Positions 58,195 through 64,000 of a DNA stretch of 64,000 nt are shown piece after piece (the first letter of the stretch is position 1; each line of letters begins with the position of its first letter). This DNA comes from Flavobacterium inviolabile. Its GTDB lineage: Bacteria; Bacteroidota; Bacteroidia; Flavobacteriales; Flavobacteriaceae. The stretch covers positions 1,240,001 through 1,304,000 of the forward strand of contig NZ_CP058278.1 in assembly GCF_013389455.1 (NCBI RefSeq), written 5' to 3'. The position numbers were made by a program, and so were the translations under genes. Under the pieces are notes generated by a model. The model did no database searches. It was given only the letters and a program-made list of their open reading frames with translations, and was not told where the DNA came from.

Positions 58195-60159
58195 TTACCA
58201 ATTGACGAAAATAAACTCGTTTTGCCAGGGCAATCTGATCATACCAATTCCCCAGGATAGTTTGTCCATTAAAATGTCCTGCGTCTTCCGTTCAACGGTC
58301 AATGTCAGATTGGCGATGACTAATTTTCCCGGACGCTGAAAAAATTCATGTTGCAGCAATGCTACTGATGCTGTTGTCATCGAACTCCAGTTTTGCTGCA
58401 CGGCTCCGATTACTTTTGCCGCTTCAGCTTTGTGCTTTCGTGAAAGTTTTACATGCCGGTTGATACTCTGGTGCAAAGGAACATTACATAAAAATTTCTC
58501 AAATAACATATTGCTTTCGGGCTGGTTCGTTTTTCCGGTAGCAATATAATGTAACAGATGAATGCCGGTTTCCGGATCGGTAAGCTTTTTGGTTTCCGGA
58601 TCGATCAGATTACAATTTTTAAAAAGATTGCCGATAAAAGGATGAATAAGTACCAGTCCGGCATTCTCCACCTGATAACCATTTACCGTATCGGTGGTGT
58701 TATCGTCCTGTATATCGGTATTGAAAGTATTGGTGTCGATTTGGTTTCGGTTTACTTTTCGCGAATCTTTTTCCAGAATACCTTTTTCACGCGTGTTTTC
58801 CTTATTTTTTGGTACCTTTTTACCGGTGTGGTTGTTTTTATTTCGGATTGTATTAACATCACGTTGCTTAATAGCCGGAAAAAGAGTCATTATTTTGTCC
58901 CAGAGCTGTTCTTCGGTATCTTCACTTTTAGCCAGTTGCAAATAGGGAATGGTTTTAACAGCCTGTTCGATTATGTATTTCTGATAATCGTCAGAATCAG
59001 AATCGGGAAAGGAAACCGTTAAAATATTAAAAATTAAAAACCATAACGCTTTTCTGTCGGCAAAAGACGATCCGGAAAGTGGTTTTATCTCGGTACCTTT
59101 TAGTGCTATTTTCAAACCTTTGGCTTTAATAACGGCCAAACAGATTTGTGCTATCTGGGCATCGGTAAACTGATTGACAATGCGTTCCCGTACTTTTGGT
59201 TTTTTCAGGCTGGCTACAATTTTGGCTGCAAAAGCTTTTTCGGAAATAATTTTTTTGAATGGGACGGATTCAAAAATAGCGGCCGATGTTTTATTGGCAT
59301 TCCACCAGGGCATAGTACCTTTTTCTATAAAATGAATAAAGGTGAGTAGCAATTTTTCGGTTTCTCCCAGAAAATGGATTTCGGGATTTTCTGTAGCATC
59401 ATAATACTGATTTGGATCATGATATTGATTTTGGTCGTAGCCATGATCATAACCATAATGCGGATTTTGGTCATGATTTTGCCCGTAGCGCGGATTTTGG
59501 CTGGGATGCTGATTTTGTTCATTACGCTGATTTTGTCCGTTACGAGAACTTTGGCTATGACCTTGGTTTGGGCGCTGATCCTGATCCTGATTCTGGTTTT
59601 GATTTTGGTTCTGAGCTTGGTTCTGGTTCTGAATTTGCCCGTGACTTTGATTTTGGTTTTGGTTTTGCCCGTGATTTTGGTTTTGGTTTTGTCCAGGACT
59701 TTGGTTTTGCCGGTCGTTCCGACCTTGTGCATCGCTCTGACTTTGCTCATAACCTTGATGTTGTCCTTCAGGCTGATTCTGGTTTTGGTCGTTACGCTGA
59801 GTTTTGCTGTATTGTTGGATGTAACGCTCATTTGAGCTTTGATTTTGTCGCTGATTTAGATGCTGACCCGATCCTTTTTTTATTATTTCACCAAGTTCTT
59901 TCTTGAACGATGTTATAATGTCGTTTTTTAATGTGGTATTTAATGATGATTCACGAGGATTGATCTCGACAACCAATCGTGAAATCTGTAAGGTATGAGC
60001 CGGTATTCGGGCTTGTACAGTGTTAAGATGCTTTTCGAGTTTTGGAAAAACAGTCATAGTCAAAAAGCTACTGATATCGTCTTTTATCTCATACGCCTTT
60101 TTCCTGTTGTTAACCGAAACTTCAATGACAACTTTATGTATAATATGGGTTTGTTCCAC
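58195..60159 (-). CDS. Contractile injection system tape-measure family protein with Q/N-rich insert
   Basis: This 654-residue protein matches the CIS tape-measure family of extracellular contractile injection systems. The conserved N-terminus HIIHKVVIEVSVNNRKKAYE (about 5-24) and C-terminal region are intact. The C-terminal region, about 498-654, carries GLVLIHPFIGNLFKN, LLHYIATGK, LLQHEFFQRPGKL and WGIGMIRLPW. Between about 108 and 245 lies a low-complexity stretch of Gln, Asn, Gly and His, mostly N-Q-N-Q and G-Q-N-Q units. In the family such proteins are thought to set or organise the length of the tube. It is divergent from the sheath and tube genes and ends in a terminator. Confidence 0.9.
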   Translation of the reverse strand: MEQTHIIHKVVIEVSVNNRKKAYEIKDDISSFLTMTVFPKLEKHLNTVQARIPAHTLQISRLVVEINPRESSLNTTLKNDIITSFKKELGEIIKKGSGQHLNQRQNQSSNERYIQQYSKTQRNDQNQNQPEGQHQGYEQSQSDAQGRNDRQNQSPGQNQNQNHGQNQNQNQSHGQIQNQNQAQNQNQNQNQDQDQRPNQGHSQSSRNGQNQRNEQNQHPSQNPRYGQNHDQNPHYGYDHGYDQNQYHDPNQYYDATENPEIHFLGETEKLLLTFIHFIEKGTMPWWNANKTSAAIFESVPFKKIISEKAFAAKIVASLKKPKVRERIVNQFTDAQIAQICLAVIKAKGLKIALKGTEIKPLSGSSFADRKALWFLIFNILTVSFPDSDSDDYQKYIIEQAVKTIPYLQLAKSEDTEEQLWDKIMTLFPAIKQRDVNTIRNKNNHTGKKVPKNKENTREKGILEKDSRKVNRNQIDTNTFNTDIQDDNTTDTVNGYQVENAGLVLIHPFIGNLFKNCNLIDPETKKLTDPETGIHLLHYIATGKTNQPESNMLFEKFLCNVPLHQSINRHVKLSRKHKAEAAKVIGAVQQNWSSMTTASVALLQHEFFQRPGKLVIANLTLTVERKTQDILMDKLSWGIGMIRLPWQNEFIFVNW

Positions 60160-60192
60160 AGTAAATTTATTTTATAAATCAGCTACTTGTAA

Positions 60193-60507
60193 TTATTCAA
60201 ATTCTCCTCCCCAAAAGTCGGCCGGACAACGGCTGTATTTTGACTTTTGCTTGGCACTTAGCCTGCAGCCACAGCCTCTTATAAAACCTTCCTGAGGCAT
60301 ATTTGAAACTTCAAAAGTCAAGGGATGGATCCATCGTTGCGTGTCACAGCTGTTGCCGTTTTTTAAAGGGCAGGCATTACAGATGGTTTCCCTTTTCGAA
60401 AAAATATGCTCGTCGCTTTCATTTGCGAATCCGATTTTGGAACGAAACTCATTAAAATGACCATCCGCAATCTCATTGCGTTTGTGGAAAAGATTTTTAA
60501 AATTCAT
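60193..60507 (-). CDS. Small cysteine-rich, phage-like hypothetical protein
   Basis: This 104-residue protein has a Cys pattern that looks metal-binding: CNACPLKNGNSCD (about 43-55), GCGCRLSAK (about 78-86) and a final RCPADFWGG. I recall a similar arrangement in small hypothetical proteins of Bacteroidota phages, where it is also of unknown function. It sits 33 bases upstream of the tape-measure gene on the same strand, so it is probably co-expressed with the injection system. A role in assembly or zinc binding is inference. Confidence 0.75.
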   Translation of the reverse strand: MNFKNLFHKRNEIADGHFNEFRSKIGFANESDEHIFSKRETICNACPLKNGNSCDTQRWIHPLTFEVSNMPQEGFIRGCGCRLSAKQKSKYSRCPADFWGGEFE

Positions 60508-60568
60508 CGGGTTTAGTATTAAAATTATACTGCCAAAATTATTAGAAGTGATTGCATCAGGCTAGTTA

Positions 60569-60766
60569 TTAGTCGTCTGGATTCTGTCTTTGCAGTAGAT
60601 TGGAATTTGAAACAGGGGGTTGTACTAAGGCTGAATCTTTTGCAATAGGCATGAATACAGGGAGAAACGATAACCGTCGGTTCGGGTGTTCTTTTTTTTG
60701 AAAAGAGGAGGTAAACGAGCTTGTTTTTTGACTTAAGTGCGATGAAGTTTGTATAAAATGGTTCAT
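60569..60766 (-). CDS. Possible small eCIS-associated protein
   Basis: This 65-residue frame is Ser/Gln/Pro-rich and ends NSNLLQRQNPDD. It lies 61 bases before the cysteine-rich gene, same strand. The pattern of a basic, Ser-rich start followed by a short L/I-Q-R-Q segment recalls the N-terminus of DUF4157-type proteins often found in eCIS clusters, so it could be a truncated one. No ribosome-binding site or promoter supports it, and it may be non-coding. Confidence 0.35.
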   Translation of the reverse strand: MNHFIQTSSHLSQKTSSFTSSFQKKEHPNRRLSFLPVFMPIAKDSALVQPPVSNSNLLQRQNPDD

Positions 60767-61111
60767 TAATGGAATTTGCAGACTCTTTGTTTTGTTTGTA
60801 TTGTTAATATTGCCCTTGTTTTTTTCTGTTTGAATATTGCGAAAAGAGTTTTTTGATTTTTATTGGTGCGAATTGCCTTTTTAATGGCTGGCTTGTTGCG
60901 GGATCAGCACCTTAAAAGAGTATGAAATTTCAGGTAATATGATCGTTTTTAAATAGCGTTATATCAGTGTGTTATGAATTGTTTTTTATTGGATTCCACA
61001 ATTGCCCGGAAAAACGACTTACTGCAAAGACAGTTTTGAGGGGGCAAAATATTCGTTTTTTCGAAAGGGGTGATTGTATGTTTGCATCGTGATAATCAAC
61101 AATAGAAAATT
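60767..61111. other. 345-base divergent intergenic region of the eCIS cluster
   Basis: This AT-rich spacer lies between the minus-strand tape-measure side and the plus-strand structural genes. TATGTTTG (61077-61084) fits the -7 consensus and would start transcription about 20 bases before the DUF4255 gene. I see no clear -33 element, no minus-strand -7 box and no small gene. Confidence 0.45.
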
Positions 61112-61696
61112 ATGATTTATAAAGTATTAAAAGCATTAAGTGACACGCTGGATCATGAACTAAATCTTCCGGATCCGGAGTATCCGGTTCAGGAACCGGT
61201 AGACATCGTAATTGATAGTATAGCAAAAGAAGATAATGATGCGACAGCGATTGGCAATAAGGTGGTCATTACATTGTTGAGCGCAGAAGAAGAATCGGTA
61301 TTAAAAAATACATCAAGGTATGAACCCATTTATCCTGAGGGATCTTCTATACCTAAGGGGTATAAGAAAAAGAATCCGACAGCTTATCTGAACCTGTATG
61401 TAATGGTTGCGGCAAACCGTGACAATTATGAAATCGCACTTCGAAATATTTCTAAAGTTATTGAAACCTTCCATACTCAGAAAACATTTGTTAATGAAAC
61501 AAAGGGATTCAGTGTTAAATTACAATTACACCCGCTTCCTTTTGATCAGCTAAGTTATGTATGGGGATTGCTTGGTGGTAAAGTAATTCCGTCTGCTTTA
61601 TACAAAATAAGCATTGTGAAAATCCAAAAAACCGGAGAAACCTATCCGGAAGTAATCGAAGATATCGATATCCTAAGAAAAGAAAAAAAAATCTAA
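61112..61696 (+). CDS. DUF4255 (Pvc16/Afp16-like) tail terminator protein
   Basis: This 194-residue protein matches the DUF4255/Pvc16 N-terminal family. In Afp/PVC injection systems it caps the sheath and tube at the end distal to the baseplate. It starts MIYKVLKALSDTLDHEL and contains LNLYVMVAANRDNYEIALRN (about 101-120) and PLPFDQLSYVWGLLGGK, typical of the family. It leads the plus-strand structural operon, 31 bases before the sheath gene. Confidence 0.9.
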   Translation: MIYKVLKALSDTLDHELNLPDPEYPVQEPVDIVIDSIAKEDNDATAIGNKVVITLLSAEEESVLKNTSRYEPIYPEGSSIPKGYKKKNPTAYLNLYVMVAANRDNYEIALRNISKVIETFHTQKTFVNETKGFSVKLQLHPLPFDQLSYVWGLLGGKVIPSALYKISIVKIQKTGETYPEVIEDIDILRKEKKI

Positions 61697-61727
61697 GAAA
61701 ATTATTATTAACCTAAATTTTTAAAAC

Positions 61728-63416
61728 ATGTCAGAATTTAAAACTCCGGGCGTTTTTATAGAGGAAATCCCAAAATTTCCACCATCTGTAGCTCAGGTAG
61801 AAACGGCAGTACCGTCATTTATCGGCTATACTGAAACAGCGCTTGACAAAAACAAAAAGACCTTGAAAATGGTGCCTACAAAGATTAGTTCTTTGATGGA
61901 CTATGAAACGTACTTTGGAAAAGCGAAAAAAGAAAGTATCCAATTAAAAGATACTGAAGACCAAGGCTTGACCCTTGTAAAACCGAATGTAAAGTTCCTA
62001 ATGTACTATTCCCTGCAAATGTATTTTGCAAATGGTGGTGGTCCGTGTTATATCGTTTCTGTAGGCGGTTATGACGGCGGTGTAAACAAAAGTGATCTGA
62101 AGTTAGGTCTGGATGCTTCTGCTTTGCAGGAAGAATCAACAATTGTTGTTTTTCCTGATGCAACATCATTAACACAGCAGGAAGAATTTTATGCAATTTA
62201 TCAGGATGCATTAGTTCAGGCTGATGACTTAAAAAACAGATTCCTGATCATGGATACATTCCGTGGTGAATCAAAAACGAAAGAACCGGTTGCTGGTGCT
62301 GATTCGCCTCTTGATACGGTTGGATATCTTCGTCACAAAATCGCGACGACAATGCATGCTGCAGCCTATTTTCCACATTTGAAGACCGTATTGAACTACA
62401 GTTTCGATGAAAAAGCTGTAATCGATCATGCCGGATTGCAGTTAGCCAATGCTCCGGGGAATTTCTTCGCTGATGCTGCGGCCGATTTGGGTGCATTAAG
62501 CAGCCTGGCTTCGGCGGAACTGGAAGATGCAACTCCTGAGGAACCTGCTGATACAAAAGAGCTTATCGATATTATAAAGAGTGCTATTGCTATCGTAGAA
62601 AATGTAAATGTTACGGCCGATAGTAAAGTTTCGTTGGTGGATGCTCAAACGTATTTACAGTACTTGAAAAGCGGAACAGCTGATGATGAAGCTATTATTG
62701 GAATTCTAGCTGCCTTGAAAACTGCGGTAGAAGGAGCTGAAGATAAAAAAGGCGATGCAAACGGATTAAAACTGGATGCGTTAAAAACGACAAATTCCGC
62801 TTTATACAATCAGATTAAAAAAGTAATCGCTGAACTAAACGTGGTATTACCTCCGTCTTCAACTATGGCTGGAGTATATGCTAAAGTTGATGGTACACAA
62901 GGGGTTTGGAAATCACCGGCGAATTTGGGACTTAACTATGTAATCGCTCCAACCGAAAAAATTTCAGACAAAGAGCAGGAAAGCTTAAACGTAAATCCAA
63001 GCGGAAAATCGGTTAATGCAATCCGTACGTTCACCGGTAAAGGAAATCTGGTTTGGGGGGCAAGAACTTTCGACTCGGAAAACACCGAATGGAAATATAT
63101 CTCGGTTCGTCGTCTTTTTGATATGATCGAAAAATCAGTTCAAAATGCAATGCAGCGATTCGTTTTTGAAACCAATGATGCGAATACCTGGGTAAAAGCG
63201 AAAGCCATGATCGAAAACTACCTGAACCAGTTATGGATGAGTGGTGCCTTAGCGGGAACAACTCCGGAACAAGCCTATTACGTTATCGTTGGTAAAGAAA
63301 CAACAACGGCGCAAGATGTACTGGAAGGCAGAATGAATATTGAAATTGGTATGGCGGCAGTTCGCCCTGCAGAATTTATTGTGTTGAACTTTTCACACAA
63401 AATACAAGAATCATAA
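61728..63416 (+). CDS. Contractile injection system sheath protein
   Basis: This 562-residue protein is a phage tail sheath family member that contracts to drive the tube into a target. The N-terminus FKTPGVFIEEIPKFPPSVAQ and the C-terminal region (WKYISVRRLFDMIEKSVQNA, NQLWMSGALAGTTPEQAYYV) are canonical. Compared with the simpler sheath pattern, residues about 245-380 are extra: an Ala/Asp/Glu/Lys-rich, mostly helical stretch lying before STMAGVYAKVDGTQGVWKSP. The gene lies between the DUF4255 and tube genes. Confidence 0.94.
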   Translation: MSEFKTPGVFIEEIPKFPPSVAQVETAVPSFIGYTETALDKNKKTLKMVPTKISSLMDYETYFGKAKKESIQLKDTEDQGLTLVKPNVKFLMYYSLQMYFANGGGPCYIVSVGGYDGGVNKSDLKLGLDASALQEESTIVVFPDATSLTQQEEFYAIYQDALVQADDLKNRFLIMDTFRGESKTKEPVAGADSPLDTVGYLRHKIATTMHAAAYFPHLKTVLNYSFDEKAVIDHAGLQLANAPGNFFADAAADLGALSSLASAELEDATPEEPADTKELIDIIKSAIAIVENVNVTADSKVSLVDAQTYLQYLKSGTADDEAIIGILAALKTAVEGAEDKKGDANGLKLDALKTTNSALYNQIKKVIAELNVVLPPSSTMAGVYAKVDGTQGVWKSPANLGLNYVIAPTEKISDKEQESLNVNPSGKSVNAIRTFTGKGNLVWGARTFDSENTEWKYISVRRLFDMIEKSVQNAMQRFVFETNDANTWVKAKAMIENYLNQLWMSGALAGTTPEQAYYVIVGKETTTAQDVLEGRMNIEIGMAAVRPAEFIVLNFSHKIQES

Positions 63417-63446
63417 AAAATAGATAACAATTAAATACAGCAAATT

Positions 63447-63878
63447 ATGAATGAATATCCATTAGCGAAGTTTTCCTTCGAAGTTGATTGGGGTGGAACA
63501 AAATTAGGTTTCACGGAGGTTACCGGAATGCAGATTGAAACTGACGTTACGGAATACAGACACGGAGCCAGCCCGGACTTCAGTAAAATCAAAATGCCCG
63601 GACTTAGAAAATTCTCGAACATCACGTTAAAACGTGGTTCTTTCAAAGGAGACAACGAGTATTTTACCTGGTTAAACAGTATCAACCTGAATACAGTAGA
63701 GCGTCGTTCGGTTACAATTTCACTTTTAGACGAAACGGGAGCACCGGCAATTACCTGGAAAGTGAAAAACGCATTCCCTGTTAAATTACAGGCTACCGAT
63801 TTGAAAGCCGATGCAAGTGAAGTGGCTATTGAAACTTTAGAAATCGCTCACGAAGGATTAACAATCGAAAACAATTAA
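63447..63878 (+). CDS. Injection system tube protein (T4 gp19-like)
   Basis: This 143-residue protein is the inner tube subunit (Pvc1/Afp1-like, phage tail tube family). It begins PLAKFSFEVDWGGTKLGFTE, has the SPDFSKIKMPGLRKFSNITL segment (about 43-62) and ends with paired beta-strands. It lies 30 bases after the first sheath gene and 24 bases before a second one. Confidence 0.94.
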   Translation: MNEYPLAKFSFEVDWGGTKLGFTEVTGMQIETDVTEYRHGASPDFSKIKMPGLRKFSNITLKRGSFKGDNEYFTWLNSINLNTVERRSVTISLLDETGAPAITWKVKNAFPVKLQATDLKADASEVAIETLEIAHEGLTIENN

Positions 63879-63902
63879 TAAATAACTTTTAAATTAAAAC
63901 AC

Positions 63903-64000
63903 ATGAATTACAAAACACCAGGGGTTTACGTAGAGGAAATTGTAAAATTCCCACCATCAGTGGCACAAGTAGAAACAGCTATTCCGGCTTTTATTGGATA
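63903..64000 (+). CDS. Second sheath protein, 5' part only
   Basis: The first 32 codons read MNYKTPGVYVEEIVKFPPSV and continue in step with the first sheath (QVETAIPAFIG against QVETAVPSFIG). The gene runs off the right edge. Multiple sheath paralogues are usual for eCIS (Afp2-4). Confidence 0.88.
   Translation, partial: MNYKTPGVYVEEIVKFPPSVAQVETAIPAFIG

Noticed and set aside
59420..59840. Short tandem repeats resembling a CRISPR or DNA minisatellite
   Set aside because: The units are coding N-Q/G-Q codons within one gene, with no spacer-repeat structure.
59325..59906. Three long overlapping frames on both strands inside the tape-measure gene
   Set aside because: They are alternative readings of the Q/N-rich repeat DNA, which lacks stop codons in several frames. 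The true frame is fixed by the conserved ends of the tape-measure family.

Overview
The window reads as chromosome of a Flavobacteriaceae bacterium, probably Flavobacterium or a close relative. The evidence is the set of type IX secretion (T9SS) cargo with gliding-type (type B) C-terminal domains, three PorP/SprF-family partners, the Bacteroidota promoter box TAnnTTTG in front of many genes, AT-rich spacers with little Shine-Dalgarno signal, and a housekeeping gene order (CBS protein, nadK, DUF6089, uppS, bamA, two ompH, murI) that I recall as usual for this family. No tRNA, rRNA, CRISPR array or insertion sequence was recognised.

Layout. 1-7.6 kb: a TolC/HlyD efflux pair, tsaB, an MscS channel, a YyaL-like thioredoxin-domain protein, dodecin and an Nfu/NifU protein. 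7.7-15.5 kb: a 2057-residue T9SS adhesin with its SprF-like partner, then a gamma carbonic anhydrase. 15.5-21.4 kb: a class I lanthipeptide cluster with four precursor genes, the relic of a fifth, a split LanB dehydratase and a LanC cyclase. 21.5-31.6 kb: murI, then the outer-membrane biogenesis operon, with pdxJ and an alpha/beta hydrolase diverging from it. 31.7-38.5 kb: a FadL-like channel, an SGNH lipoprotein, a small membrane protein and the tig, clpP, clpX proteostasis group.

38.5-55.9 kb holds two tandem operons, each encoding a giant adhesin, a SprF-like protein and an OmpA-family protein. The two adhesins differ strongly in their middle and C-terminal thirds. The SprF/OmpA block and the last roughly 180 bases of the adhesin genes are almost base-for-base identical: I found three silent differences, and about 2.97 kb appears to have none. 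This looks like a fresh duplication or ongoing gene conversion that keeps the secretion partners uniform while the cargo diversifies.

56-64 kb: a secreted protein with two Asp-box motifs, then the start of a contractile injection system (eCIS, Afp/PVC type). On the minus strand are a tape-measure-family protein with a long Q/N-rich insert and a phage-like cysteine protein. On the plus strand are a DUF4255 (Pvc16-type) terminator protein, a sheath with a large helical insert, a tube protein and the first 98 bases of a second sheath. The cluster continues past the right edge.

The most notable systems are the lanthipeptide cluster with near-invariant leaders and varied Cys-rich cores, the homogenised adhesin cassettes and the eCIS with its low-complexity tape measure. 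Several terminators are embedded in coding sequence: the MscS terminator lies inside tsaB, and the murI terminator spans the murI stop codon.
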